The notes: generated by a model not told the origin, from the letters alone. DNA of 64,000 bases from Pseudomonas violetae (GCF_023072615.1 NZ_JAKNRW010000022.1:19699-83698); one strand, 5' to 3'. Shown: positions 53,208-62,339, numbered from the stretch's first letter. Program-made: numbers and translations.

Positions 53208-54092
53208 ATGAGCGATGTATTAATGGAGCTGTCGCAGCTGAACATGTTCAAGGTGGTCGCTGAGCAAGGCAGTATAATCCGTGCTTCGGAGTTGTTGCAT
53301 TGTGTTCCATCAAACATAACAAACAGAATAAAGCTGTTGGAGCAGGAGCTGGGCGTAGCCCTTTTTATCAGGCAGGGCAGGGGGCTGGTTATCAGCCCTT
53401 CCGGTAAGTTGTTTCTCAGCTACGCGAATAAAATCCTGTCGTTGTGTCAAGAAGCCCGTGGGGCGCTTGATGTTGGGGCCGAACCGTCAGGGATGTTAAG
53501 CATTGGTGCGATAGAGTCTTCTGCTACCGGTAGGTTGCCCAGGCTTTTATCCAGATTTCATAAAAATCACCCCGCTGTGCAAATGCAATTCAGCACTGGG
53601 GTCTGGTCGCAGTTATTGAGCGATATCCTCGCTTATAAACTGGACGGTGCGGTGATTGCTGTTAAAAATCAGCACCCGGATATTGAATACGAAGAACTGT
53701 ATACAGAGGAGCTCGTAGTCATCGCTTCGCCCCTTCTCGGAAAAATCAACACGCCGCAGGATATCAAGGGCAAGGCTATCTTCATGTGGCCTGAAGGCTG
53801 TCCATACCGAGCGTCGTTGAACACCTGGCTCGGGGAACATCGAATTTCATCTTCTATTAACAACATAGCCAGCTACGGCACTATCCTCGGGTGCGTGAGC
53901 TCTGGAGCCGGCGTTTCCGTCGTTCCAAAAGGTGTTTTTGAGCAGTTCAGCAAAATCGGAGAGATTGAAGGGCACGCCTTTGAGGACTTGAAGCCGATTC
54001 AGAATTATTTCGTCTGGAACAGGCATACCGGGCTTCATCGTGCGAGAGACGCATTCGCAGATTTGCTAAAGAAAGAGTTCAAGCGGACTTGA
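53208..54092 (+). CDS. LysR-family transcriptional regulator
   Basis: Encodes 294 residues. An N-terminal winged helix (MELSQLNMFKVVAEQGSIIRASELLHCVPSNITNRIKLLEQELG) precedes a periplasmic-binding-protein-like effector domain (about 95-290). It is divergent from the TauE/SafE permease and presumably controls it in response to its substrate, which is unknown. AT-rich codon use (many AAA, ATA) sets it off from the surrounding genes. The start is uncertain between ATG 53208 and ATG 53223; the latter gives the commonest LysR-type N-terminus. Confidence 0.88.
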   Translation: MSDVLMELSQLNMFKVVAEQGSIIRASELLHCVPSNITNRIKLLEQELGVALFIRQGRGLVISPSGKLFLSYANKILSLCQEARGALDVGAEPSGMLSIGAIESSATGRLPRLLSRFHKNHPAVQMQFSTGVWSQLLSDILAYKLDGAVIAVKNQHPDIEYEELYTEELVVIASPLLGKINTPQDIKGKAIFMWPEGCPYRASLNTWLGEHRISSSINNIASYGTILGCVSSGAGVSVVPKGVFEQFSKIGEIEGHAFEDLKPIQNYFVWNRHTGLHRARDAFADLLKKEFKRT

Positions 54093-54103
54093 GATATGGC
54101 GCC

Positions 54104-54841
54104 CTAGGGATGGCCGATGTACAGCCGAATGACGTCGTCGATCTCCCCGGACATTTTCATCCGCAGCAAGGTCCGCAGGATGCGTTGCACCGGCACCTTG
54201 GGGTCATTGCGCACGTAACACCCCACCCGCTGCTTCTGCAGCACCGCAACGCTTTGCAACTGTTGCCCTGGCAGCAGGCGCTGGTTGAACCAGTCCATCG
54301 TCCACTGATTGCTCACCGCGTAGCGATAGCGTCCCGCCAGCAGTTTTTCCAGTACCTGCTCCTGGTTGCGCGCGTCTTCGCGCTCCAGCTTGTCGGCGTC
54401 GAACAGCGGTTGCAGGGTCGGATAAATGTAGCCGCGCACCGTGCCGATCGACTGGCGGGGCAGGTGGGCCGGGTCGGCGGAAGTCAGCGGGTCAGGGCGG
54501 CTCAGCAGTACATCAGGCTGAACCCACAGCGGAATGCTCCAGATGTAATCGCCGGACTGATTCGGCAACCAGGACTGCGCGGCATAACAGCGCACATCAA
54601 TCTCGCCATGCTCCATGGCGCTCTGCACCCGCGCCCGGGGCATTACGTGAAATTCTGCAGGCACGCCGACCTGGGTGGCCAGGCTGAGCATCACGTCATA
54701 CAGGATGCCCTGGGTGGGGCGACCGCGCTCAAGCTGCACCATTGGCATGGTCCAGCTGTCGGGCACCACGAAGCGCAGCGGTGCGTCTGCAGCCGCGCTG
54801 GCCATGCCCACGAACAACAATGCCCCCAAGGCCAAGCGCAT
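54104..54841 (-). CDS. Periplasmic amino-acid-type substrate-binding protein
   Basis: Encodes 245 residues with a signal peptide (MRLALGALLFVGMASAAA, cut near residue 19). The remainder has the two-lobed family 3 solute-binding fold (QGILYDVMLSLATQVGVP, SIGTVRGYIYP, LEKLLAGRYRYAVSNQWTMDWF). No permease or ATPase gene is nearby, so it is an orphan binding protein and could serve a distant transporter or a sensor. Its stop is 11 bases from the LysR stop (convergent). Start 54841 chosen by the signal peptide. Confidence 0.82.
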   Translation of the reverse strand: MRLALGALLFVGMASAAADAPLRFVVPDSWTMPMVQLERGRPTQGILYDVMLSLATQVGVPAEFHVMPRARVQSAMEHGEIDVRCYAAQSWLPNQSGDYIWSIPLWVQPDVLLSRPDPLTSADPAHLPRQSIGTVRGYIYPTLQPLFDADKLEREDARNQEQVLEKLLAGRYRYAVSNQWTMDWFNQRLLPGQQLQSVAVLQKQRVGCYVRNDPKVPVQRILRTLLRMKMSGEIDDVIRLYIGHP

Positions 54842-54982
54842 ATAAGCTCCGGTACGTCTGAAACCTGAGCCGTTAAATGCCCCTCTGTGCATCTTAGCCA
54901 GATTAGACGAGGCATCGGATGCAATTTTGGCCTTGCTCCGCTAGCATTAGCCGCTTGTGTTCCTTCGTGGCGACGGTTTTCG

Positions 54983-57052
54983 ATGAGTTATCAGGTTCTT
55001 GCACGTAAATGGCGTCCGCGCTCGTTCCGCGAAATGGTCGGCCAGACCCATGTGCTCAAGGCTCTGATCAATGCCTTGGACAGCCAGCGGCTGCATCACG
55101 CCTACCTGTTCACCGGCACTCGCGGGGTCGGCAAGACCACCATCGCGCGGATCATCGCCAAGTGCCTGAATTGTGAAACGGGTATCACCTCCACGCCCTG
55201 TGGCGAATGTTCGGTGTGCCGCGAGATCGATGAAGGGCGCTTCGTTGACCTGATCGAGATCGACGCCGCGAGCCGGACCAAGGTCGAGGACACCCGCGAG
55301 CTGCTCGATAACGTGCAATATGCCCCGAGCCGTGGGCGCTTCAAGGTCTACCTGATCGACGAAGTGCACATGCTCTCCAGCCATTCCTTCAATGCGCTGC
55401 TTAAAACCCTCGAAGAGCCGCCGCCCTACGTCAAGTTCATCCTGGCCACCACCGATCCGCAGAAACTTCCAGCAACGATTCTTTCGCGTTGCCTGCAGTT
55501 CTCCCTGAAGAACATGACCCCCGAGCGCGTGGTCGAGCACCTGACCCATGTGCTGGGTGTCGAGAACGTGCCGTTCGAAGACGATGCCCTGTGGTTGCTT
55601 GGCCGCGCCGCCGACGGTTCGATGCGTGATGCCATGAGCCTCACCGACCAGGCCATTGCCTTCGGCGAAGGCAAGGTCATGGCCGCCGACGTACGAGCGA
55701 TGCTCGGCACGCTCGATCACGGGCAGGTCTACGATGTGCTGCATGCGCTGATCGAAGGCGATGCCAAGGCGCTGCTCGAAGCCGTCCGTCATCTGGCGGA
55801 GCAGGGTCCGGACTGGAACGGCGTGCTCTCGGAAATTCTTAACGTGCTGCACCGGGTCGCCATCGCCCAGGCTCTGCCTGAGGGCGTCGACAATGGTCAG
55901 GGCGACCGTGACCGGGTGCTGGCCCTGGCCCAGGCTCTGCCGGCCGAAGACGTGCAGTTCTATTACCAGATGGGCCTGATCGGGCGCCGTGACCTGCCGC
56001 TGGCACCGGACCCGCGAGGTGGGTTCGAAATGGTCCTGTTGCGCATGCTCGCGTTCCGACCCGCCGACACGGCGGACGCCCCGAGGCAGCCGCTAAAGCC
56101 AGTGGGGATCAGCCAAGCCACAGTTGATTCCACAAATTCAGTGGCTGCCGCGCGGGTTGTTGCGCCGGTAGTCGCTACGGCAGTTGCACCCGTTGTTGCT
56201 GCACCCGTTGTTGCGCCAGCGCCAATGCCTGAGCCAGCTGCGCCGGTTGTGGTGCCAGAGCCTGTCGTCGAGGCGGTGGCTATCGAGGAGGTGGTCGACC
56301 TGCCATGGAACGACCCGGTCGAGCCCGAGCCCGTTCTGCAGCCTTGCGTCGAACCGATGCTGGAGACCGCAGGCGAGCAGCCCGAATTGGCGCCGATGCC
56401 ACTGCCCACGCCTGACAGCGTGGTACCGGACGCACCGGAGTGGGCCGCCGCGCCGATTCCGGAGCCGTCCCTGGCTGAAGTCGATGCTGCCACCCCGGGC
56501 GCCGACCTCGACGATGAGCCGCCGCTGGACGAAGATTACATCGAGCCGGACATCGACTCGGCCTACAGCTACCTTGATGAGCTGGCCAGCGAACATGCTG
56601 CCGAGCCTGCGCCGGAGCCAGAACCCGAGCCGGCTGCCATGCCTGCCACCGGCCTGGCCCTGCAATGGCTGGAGCTGTTCCCGAAACTGCCGATCTCTGG
56701 CATGACCGGAAGTATCGCCGCCAACTGCACGCTGATTTCCGTCGAAGGCGATAACTGGTTGATGCACCTGGACCCGGCCCACAGCGCCCTGTTCAACGCC
56801 ACCCAGCAACGGCGCCTCAACGACGCGCTGAACCAGTACCACGGACGCACGCTGACCCTGAGCATGGAGCTGATCAAGCCCGAGCAGGAAACCCCTGCAC
56901 AGGCCGCGTCCCGGCGTCGGGTCAACCGTCAGCGCGAGGCGGAGGAATCGATCCATGGTGATCCGTTCATCCAGCAAATGATGCAGCAGTTTGGTGCGGT
57001 GATCCGTAACGATACTATTGAACCTGTCGAAGCCCTGGCCAGTCAGGGCTAA
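54983..57052 (+). CDS. dnaX: DNA polymerase III tau/gamma subunit DnaX
   Basis: Encodes 689 residues. The N-terminal clamp-loader ATPase contains Walker A GTRGVGKTT (residues 45-53, Lys51), zinc-binding Cys64, Cys73, Cys76 and Cys79, and Walker B KVYLIDEVHML. From about 375 to 560 runs a Pro/Ala/Val/Glu-rich linker (repeats such as VVAPVVA and PEPEPEP), followed by the tau C-terminal domain that binds DnaE. No A AAA AAG slippery heptamer was noticed in the region where Escherichia coli makes gamma. ATG 54983 chosen (MSYQVLARKWRP). Confidence 0.95.
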   Translation: MSYQVLARKWRPRSFREMVGQTHVLKALINALDSQRLHHAYLFTGTRGVGKTTIARIIAKCLNCETGITSTPCGECSVCREIDEGRFVDLIEIDAASRTKVEDTRELLDNVQYAPSRGRFKVYLIDEVHMLSSHSFNALLKTLEEPPPYVKFILATTDPQKLPATILSRCLQFSLKNMTPERVVEHLTHVLGVENVPFEDDALWLLGRAADGSMRDAMSLTDQAIAFGEGKVMAADVRAMLGTLDHGQVYDVLHALIEGDAKALLEAVRHLAEQGPDWNGVLSEILNVLHRVAIAQALPEGVDNGQGDRDRVLALAQALPAEDVQFYYQMGLIGRRDLPLAPDPRGGFEMVLLRMLAFRPADTADAPRQPLKPVGISQATVDSTNSVAAARVVAPVVATAVAPVVAAPVVAPAPMPEPAAPVVVPEPVVEAVAIEEVVDLPWNDPVEPEPVLQPCVEPMLETAGEQPELAPMPLPTPDSVVPDAPEWAAAPIPEPSLAEVDAATPGADLDDEPPLDEDYIEPDIDSAYSYLDELASEHAAEPAPEPEPEPAAMPATGLALQWLELFPKLPISGMTGSIAANCTLISVEGDNWLMHLDPAHSALFNATQQRRLNDALNQYHGRTLTLSMELIKPEQETPAQAASRRRVNRQREAEESIHGDPFIQQMMQQFGAVIRNDTIEPVEALASQG

Positions 57053-57118
57053 TAACTGAAGGCGTGCGGCCACAAGCGCCGGGCGCCGTTTTAATCCAAG
57101 TACTTTGAGGTGATTCCC

Positions 57119-57457
57119 ATGATGAAAGGTGGCATGGCCGGCCTGATGAAGCAGGCACAGCAGATGCAGGAAAAAATGGCCAAGATGCAGGAAGAACTGG
57201 CCAATGCCGAAGTCACCGGTAAAGCCGGTGGCGATATGGTCACCGTAGTGATGACCGGTCGTCACGACGTCAAGCGCGTGAGCATCGACCCAAGCATGGT
57301 TGAAGGCCTGAGCGAAGACGATCGGGAGATGCTGGAAGCCGTATTCGCCTCCGCCGTCAACGACGCCGTGCGCAAGATCGAAGCCAACAGCCAGGACAAA
57401 ATGTCCGGCATGACCGCTGGCATGCAACTGCCGCCGGGTATGAAACTGCCATTCTGA
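57119..57457 (+). CDS. ybaB: YbaB/EbfC nucleoid-associated protein
   Basis: Encodes 112 residues (MMKGGMAGLMKQAQQMQEKMAKMQEELA...). This is the small DNA-binding protein of the nucleoid found between dnaX and recR. It has a methionine/glutamine-rich N-terminal helix and ends PPGMKLPF. Start 57119 was taken; a second ATG follows immediately at 57122 and a GTG precedes at 57110. GAGG at 57107-57110 is the likely ribosome site. Confidence 0.94.
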   Translation: MMKGGMAGLMKQAQQMQEKMAKMQEELANAEVTGKAGGDMVTVVMTGRHDVKRVSIDPSMVEGLSEDDREMLEAVFASAVNDAVRKIEANSQDKMSGMTAGMQLPPGMKLPF

Positions 57458-57483
57458 TTCGCCAAAGCGCGTCGGATGAGCTA

Positions 57484-57517
57484 CAAAAAAATGCCAGGCG
57501 TTAAGCTTGGCATTTTT
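57484..57517 (+). terminator. Terminator after ybaB
   Basis: AAAAATGCCA and TTGGCATTTTT pair around a GGCGTTAAGC loop, with T-runs in both directions. Confidence 0.8.
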
Positions 57518-57671
57518 GTTTCTGTCGGTAGGTCATGCGCGATCGATACGCCGCCTTCGCGAGCAAGCCCGCGATGAACTCACCCCGGTCTACCTGACGA
57601 AACATCGAACGCCCCACTGCCAACGAGGTCTGCTCCCTATACCCCCAATTAACGTTCCAGGAGAAGCTCAC

Positions 57672-58706
57672 ATGCCAGACGAATTGACCCTCAACCAACG
57701 TATCGTCCTGGCCTCTCGCCCTGTAGGCGCACCGACGCCAGAGAATTTTCGCCTGGAGAGGGAGACCATGCCTGACCTGGCAGACGGTCAGATCCTGCTT
57801 CAGACCCTCTACCTGTCGCTGGACCCCTACATGCGCGGGCGGATGAGTGACGCACCGTCCTACGCAGCTCCGGTTGCAATTGACGAGGTAATGACCGGTG
57901 GCGCTGTCAGTCGAGTGGAGCGTTCGCTCAATCCGAAATTTCAGGAAGGCGACCTGGTGGTCGGCGCTACAGGCTGGCAGAGCCACAGCATCAGCGACGG
58001 ACGCAACGTCATCTCCGTGCCGTCCGGGCTGGCAAGCCCTTCAATGGCCCTGGGCGTGCTTGGCATGCCGGGCATGACCGCGTACATGGGCTTGATGGAC
58101 ATCGGCCAGCCGCAGGCTGGCGAAACCCTGGTGGTCGCCGCTGCCTCTGGAGCGGTGGGCTCTGTGGTCGGCCAGGTGGCGAAGATCAAGGGCCTTCGGG
58201 TGATCGGTGTGGCGGGCGGCGCAGAGAAGTGCCGGTACGTGGTCGAGGAGCTGGGTTTTGCCGCCTGCATCGACCACAAGAGCCCGAGTTTCGCCGAGGA
58301 CCTGGCGCAGGCTTGCCCCAACGGCGTGGACATTTACTATGAAAACGTCGGTGGCAAAGTCTTCGATGCGGTGTTGCCGCTGCTCAATGCCAAGGCGCGT
58401 ATTCCCCTGTGTGGCCTGATCGCCGGCTACAACGCCCATGAAGCGCCGTCCGGTCCGGATCGCCTGCCGCAACTGCAGCGCACCCTGCTGACCAAGCGCG
58501 TGCGCATCCAGGGCTTTATCGTGTTCGATGACTACGGTGATCGCCAGCCGGAATTCATCAGCGCCATGGCGCCATGGGTGCGTGATGGCAAGGTGAAGTT
58601 CCGCGAGGATGTGGTCGATGGCCTGGAGAACGCCCCCGAAGCCTTCATCGGCCTGCTGGAAGGGCGTAACTTCGGCAAACTGGTGGTGAGGGTCGCTCAA
58701 GACTGA
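57672..58706 (+). CDS. curA: NADP-dependent medium-chain reductase of the CurA/leukotriene-B4 dehydrogenase family
   Basis: Encodes 344 residues. The N-terminal part (LNQRIVLASRPVGAPTPENFRLE, YLSLDPYMRGRMSD) is typical of zinc-free medium-chain reductases acting on alpha,beta-unsaturated carbonyls. The Rossmann segment has VVAAASGAVGSVVGQVAKIKG and KCRYVVEELGF; NADPH is the likely donor. The gene sits between ybaB and recR, an insertion relative to the compact dnaX-ybaB-recR order of many bacteria. The substrate is unknown; the curA name reflects family similarity only. The start ATG 57672 has GGAGAAG upstream. Confidence 0.82.
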   Translation: MPDELTLNQRIVLASRPVGAPTPENFRLERETMPDLADGQILLQTLYLSLDPYMRGRMSDAPSYAAPVAIDEVMTGGAVSRVERSLNPKFQEGDLVVGATGWQSHSISDGRNVISVPSGLASPSMALGVLGMPGMTAYMGLMDIGQPQAGETLVVAAASGAVGSVVGQVAKIKGLRVIGVAGGAEKCRYVVEELGFAACIDHKSPSFAEDLAQACPNGVDIYYENVGGKVFDAVLPLLNAKARIPLCGLIAGYNAHEAPSGPDRLPQLQRTLLTKRVRIQGFIVFDDYGDRQPEFISAMAPWVRDGKVKFREDVVDGLENAPEAFIGLLEGRNFGKLVVRVAQD

Positions 58707-58771
58707 GCAATTGACGCTAAAGAGAGGCGCGGGTATAAACCGCGTCTCGTTGATTTGTCGGACGTTTCCCC

Positions 58772-59374
58772 ATGAGCTTCAGCCCTTTGATTCGCCAACT
58801 GATCGATGCCCTGCGAACCTTGCCGGGTGTTGGCCAGAAAACCGCCCAGCGCATGGCGTTGCAGTTGCTCGAGCGTGATCGCAGCGGTGGCTCGCGCCTG
58901 GCATCGGCGCTGAGTCAGGCCATGGAAGGCGTCGGTCACTGCCGGTTGTGCCGCACGCTGACCGAAGACGACCTGTGCCCGCAATGCGCCGACACCCGCC
59001 GCGATGACACCTTGCTCTGCGTGGTGGAAGGCCCGATGGACGTCTACGCGGTGGAGCAGACCGGGTTCCGCGGGCGCTACTTCGTGCTCAAGGGCCATCT
59101 GTCGCCTCTGGACGGCCTGGGCCCCGAGGCCATCGGCATCCCGCAACTGTTGGCGCGGATCGAGGAGGCGGGCACCTTTACCGAAGTGATCCTGGCCACC
59201 AACCCGACGGTGGAAGGTGAGGCGACGGCGCATTACATTGCCCAACTGCTGAGCAACAAAGGCCTGATCGCCTCGCGCATTGCCCATGGTGTGCCACTGG
59301 GTGGCGAGCTGGAGTTGGTGGATGGCGGGACGCTGGCGCATTCGTTCGCGGGGCGTAAGCCGATCGCTCTGTAA
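58772..59374 (+). CDS. recR: Recombination mediator RecR
   Basis: Encodes 200 residues. RecR with RecO (and RecF) loads RecA at gaps in DNA. A helix-hairpin-helix (IDALRTLPGVGQKTAQRMAL), a four-cysteine zinc finger (Cys57, 60, 69, 72) and a TOPRIM domain (LLCVVEGPMDVYAVEQTG) are in the normal order, and the C-terminal Walker B-like end is intact. Its distance from ybaB is enlarged by the reductase gene. Confidence 0.96.
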   Translation: MSFSPLIRQLIDALRTLPGVGQKTAQRMALQLLERDRSGGSRLASALSQAMEGVGHCRLCRTLTEDDLCPQCADTRRDDTLLCVVEGPMDVYAVEQTGFRGRYFVLKGHLSPLDGLGPEAIGIPQLLARIEEAGTFTEVILATNPTVEGEATAHYIAQLLSNKGLIASRIAHGVPLGGELELVDGGTLAHSFAGRKPIAL

Positions 59375-59389
59375 CCTCCGTGATGACGC

Positions 59390-59538
59390 CATCGCGGGCA
59401 AGCCTTGCTCCCACACCGCAAACGGCGCCGAATATCTGTAGGAGCGAGCTTGCTCGCGATGGATTCGAGGGCGGCGCGGGGTATCAGATTTCCCGCGTCA
59501 TCGTTAACGACCATCGCGAGCGAGCTCGCTCCTACAGG
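59390..59538. repeat. REP cluster between recR and the acyl-CoA dehydrogenase gene
   Basis: A single REP (59390-59415) is followed by a full inverted pair, CTGTAGGAGCGAGCTTGCTC at 59436-59462 and its partner at 59511-59538. The spacer contains TCCCGCGTCATCGTTAACGA, close to the spacer of the pair at 33930. Confidence 0.85.
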
Positions 59539-59600
59539 TTGTTGTTGAAAACCAAGCAAGCGCTCGGTTAACTTGACTGAACCCTCAGTGGAGTTCGCCG

Positions 59601-60749
59601 ATGCCTGCCTTTCAGGAATACTTCGATCCTAGCCACCAATTGGTCCGCGACAGCGTCAGGCGTTTTGTCGAGCGCGAGATCCTGCCGGACATCGATCAGT
59701 GGGAAGAAGCGGAAAACTTCCCCCGCGAGCTCTATCTGAAGGCAGGCCAGGCAGGGATCCTGGGCATCGGTTACCCCGAAGCCTTCGGCGGCTCTCACGA
59801 AGGCGATCTGTTCGCCAAAGTCGCCGCCAGTGAAGAGCTGATGCGCTGCGGCTCCGGTGGTCTGGTCGCCGGTCTTGGCTCCCTGGACATCGGTTTGCCG
59901 CCCATTCTCAAATGGGCCAAACCTGAAGTCCGCGATCGTGTAGTACCCCAGGTCCTCAGGGGCGAGAAGATCAGCGCGCTGGCCATCACCGAGCCGAGCG
60001 GTGGCTCAGACGTCGCCAATCTGCAAACCCGCGCCGTTCGCGAGGGCGATGTCTATCGGGTCAACGGCAGCAAAACCTACATCACCAGTGGCGTTCGCGC
60101 CGACTTCTACACCGTCGCGGTGCGCACCGGAGAGCCTGGCTTCGGCGGCATCAGCCTGCTGCTGATCGAAAAGGGCACCCCCGGTTTTACCGTCGGCCGC
60201 CAATTGAAGAAAATGGGCTGGTGGGCGTCAGACACCGCCGAACTGTTCTTCGACGATTGCCAAGTACCTGTAGGAAATCTGATCGGCACCGAAAACATGG
60301 GCTTCGCCTGCATCATGGGCAACTTCCAGAGTGAGCGCCTGGCCCTGGCCTTGATGGCCAACATGACCGCCGAGCTGGCGTTGGAGGAAAGCCTCAAATG
60401 GGCACGTCAGCGCGAGGCGTTCGGCAAGCCCATCGGCAAATTCCAGGTGCTCAAGCACCGCCTGGCCGAGATGGCCACGGCGCTGGAAGTGTCCCGGGAG
60501 TTCACCTACCGCCAGGCGGCAAAAATGGCGGCGGGGCAGAGTGTGATCAAGGAGATTTCCATGGCGAAGAATTTTGCCACTGACACCGCAGATCGGATTA
60601 CCAGCGATGCGGTGCAGATTCTCGGCGGGCTGGGGTATATGCGGGAGAGTTTGGTGGAGCGGCTATATCGGGATAACCGGATCCTCTCGATCGGCGGGGG
60701 GACTCGGGAGGTGATGAACGAGATTATCAGCAAGCAAATGGGGATCTGA
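59601..60749 (+). CDS. Acyl-CoA dehydrogenase
   Basis: Encodes 382 residues, a single-domain flavoprotein that introduces a trans-2 double bond into acyl-CoA. FAD and substrate motifs are visible: ALAITEPSGGSDVANLQT, KTYITSGVRADFYTVAVRT, and near the end SDAVQILGGLGYMRESLVERLYRDNRI with the family's conserved terminal helix. The catalytic base is probably the Glu of the ESLVERLYRD stretch region, not confirmed. The chain length and specificity cannot be read from sequence. It is monocistronic, with REPs on both sides. Confidence 0.92.
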   Translation: MPAFQEYFDPSHQLVRDSVRRFVEREILPDIDQWEEAENFPRELYLKAGQAGILGIGYPEAFGGSHEGDLFAKVAASEELMRCGSGGLVAGLGSLDIGLPPILKWAKPEVRDRVVPQVLRGEKISALAITEPSGGSDVANLQTRAVREGDVYRVNGSKTYITSGVRADFYTVAVRTGEPGFGGISLLLIEKGTPGFTVGRQLKKMGWWASDTAELFFDDCQVPVGNLIGTENMGFACIMGNFQSERLALALMANMTAELALEESLKWARQREAFGKPIGKFQVLKHRLAEMATALEVSREFTYRQAAKMAAGQSVIKEISMAKNFATDTADRITSDAVQILGGLGYMRESLVERLYRDNRILSIGGGTREVMNEIISKQMGI

Positions 60750-60769
60750 GGCTTGCGATATGGCGACTG

Positions 60770-60868
60770 ACGCCATCGCTGGCAGGCCAGCTCCCACAAA
60801 GATCCGCGCCGTACACAAATCCTGTGCATGACAAAGAACCCTGTGGAAGCGGGCTTGCCCGCGATGGC
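60770..60868. repeat. REP inverted pair between the dehydrogenase gene and apt
   Basis: GCCATCGCTGGCAGGCCAGC at 60770-60798 and CTGTGGAAGCGGGCTTGCCC at 60840-60868, somewhat degenerate, between convergent genes. Confidence 0.75.
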
Positions 60869-60883
60869 GTCGGAACAGGCGAC

Positions 60884-61432
60884 TTACTTATCAGTCAACG
60901 CAAACTGCGTCAGGCAAAAAGTCGGTATCCCCATATCCTCCAGCCGCTGCGACCCACCGAGCTCCGGTAAATCGATAATCGCTGCCGCCTCATGCACTTG
61001 CGCGCCCATGCGTCGGATCAGGTTCGCCGCCGCAATCAAAGTTCCGCCAGTGGCAATCAGGTCATCGAACATCACCACCGAATCACCCTCGCACAGGCTG
61101 TCGGCATGCACTTCAAGGAAGGCTTCGCCGTACTCGGTCGCATAACCCTCGGCCAACACATCGGCCGGCAGTTTGCCTTGCTTGCGAAACAGCACCAGCG
61201 GCTTGTTCAACTGATAGGCCAGCACCGAGCCGATCAGGAAACCACGGGCGTCCATTGCGCCGATGTGTGTGAAGTCGGCTTCGACATAACGGTGGGCAAA
61301 GCTGTCCATCACCAGGCGCAGGGCGGTGGGTGACTGGAACAAGGGCGTGATGTCGCGAAAGATCACGCCCGGCTTTGGAAAGTCGATCACGGGGCGGATC
61401 AGGGATTTGATGTCGAAGGAGTCGAAGGCCAT
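60884..61432 (-). CDS. apt: Adenine phosphoribosyltransferase
   Basis: Encodes 182 residues. It salvages adenine to AMP using PRPP. The PRPP-binding loop is VVMFDDLIATGGTLIAA near residue 120, and the flexible loop and RDITPLF near the start are typical of APRT. Start 61432 (MAFDSFDIKSLIRPVIDFPKPG) chosen; an upstream open stretch lacks homology. In other pseudomonads apt lies beside anr, as here. Confidence 0.95.
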   Translation of the reverse strand: MAFDSFDIKSLIRPVIDFPKPGVIFRDITPLFQSPTALRLVMDSFAHRYVEADFTHIGAMDARGFLIGSVLAYQLNKPLVLFRKQGKLPADVLAEGYATEYGEAFLEVHADSLCEGDSVVMFDDLIATGGTLIAAANLIRRMGAQVHEAAAIIDLPELGGSQRLEDMGIPTFCLTQFALTDK

Positions 61433-61511
61433 AGTCGAAGAGTCCTGGCAGGCTGCAAACGGCACAGTATAACGGCGGCTGAACCGTTTCGCTCAACCGC
61501 CGTTGCTGCTT

Positions 61512-62246
61512 TCAGCCTTCCAGCGAACCGCCGGCCAGAGCGCACAGCTGTATCGGATCGAGGATATGGATTTCCTTGCCCTCAGCGGCAATCAGTTCGT
61601 TTTGCTGGAAGCGCGTGAACACCCGGGACACGGTTTCCACCGCCAGGCCCAGGTAGTTGCCGATTTCATTGCGCGACATGCTCAGGCGGAACTGGTTGGC
61701 CGAGAAGCCCCGGGCGCGGAAGCGGGCCGAGAGGTTAACCAGGAAAGTGGCGATGCGCTCGTCTGCGGTTTTCTTCGACAACAGCAACATCATTTGTTGG
61801 TCGTCGCGGATCTCGCGGCTCATCACGCGCATCAGTTGACGGCGCAGTTGCGGCAATTGCAGCGCCAGTTCGTCGAGGCGCTCGAACGGAATCTCGCACA
61901 CCGAAGTGGTTTCCATGGCTTGCGCGGAAACCGGGTGTTTTTCAGTGTCCATCCCCGACAAACCGACCAGTTCACTTGGCAGGTGGAAGCCAGTGAGCTG
62001 CTCTTCGCCACCATCACTGAGGCTGAACGTCTTCAGGGCGCCGGAGCGTACTGCATAGACGGAATCAAACGTGTCGCCCTGGCGGAACAGAAACTCGCCC
62101 TTTTTCAGCGGGCGGCCACGTTTGACGATATCGTCCAGCGCATCCATGTCTTCCAGATTCAGCGAAAGTGGAAGGCACAGCGGGGCCAGGCTGCAATCCT
62201 TGCAGTGGGCCTGACCATGAGCGCGCAGTTTGACTGGCTCGGACAT
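61512..62246 (-). CDS. anr: Anaerobic regulator Anr (FNR family)
   Basis: Encodes 244 residues. Anr is the oxygen-sensing activator of anaerobic genes. Cysteines at 15, 18, 24 and 117 have the same spacing as the four cluster ligands of FNR, so the 4Fe-4S sensor is intact. The Crp-type nucleotide-binding fold and the helix-turn-helix LSMSRNEIGNYLGLAVETVSRVFTRF follow, with the E-SR residues that read TTGAT half-sites. The hemN gene upstream has an Anr-box-like sequence. Confidence 0.95.
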   Translation of the reverse strand: MSEPVKLRAHGQAHCKDCSLAPLCLPLSLNLEDMDALDDIVKRGRPLKKGEFLFRQGDTFDSVYAVRSGALKTFSLSDGGEEQLTGFHLPSELVGLSGMDTEKHPVSAQAMETTSVCEIPFERLDELALQLPQLRRQLMRVMSREIRDDQQMMLLLSKKTADERIATFLVNLSARFRARGFSANQFRLSMSRNEIGNYLGLAVETVSRVFTRFQQNELIAAEGKEIHILDPIQLCALAGGSLEG

Positions 62247-62339
62247 TTCTTCAATCCTTGTGGGAAAAACACACATAAGACGTAAGGGTAACCCACCAGA
62301 GGACTATCCGACCAGCACGCAGCGATTTGTCCCAGATCA

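Noticed and set aside
54983..57052. Programmed frameshift in dnaX
   Set aside because: No A AAA AAG slippery site or following hairpin was noticed at the position used in Escherichia coli.
59390..60868. Repeated palindromes as a possible CRISPR array
   Set aside because: The repeats are inverted REP pairs with irregular spacing, not direct repeats with unique spacers; no cas gene is present.
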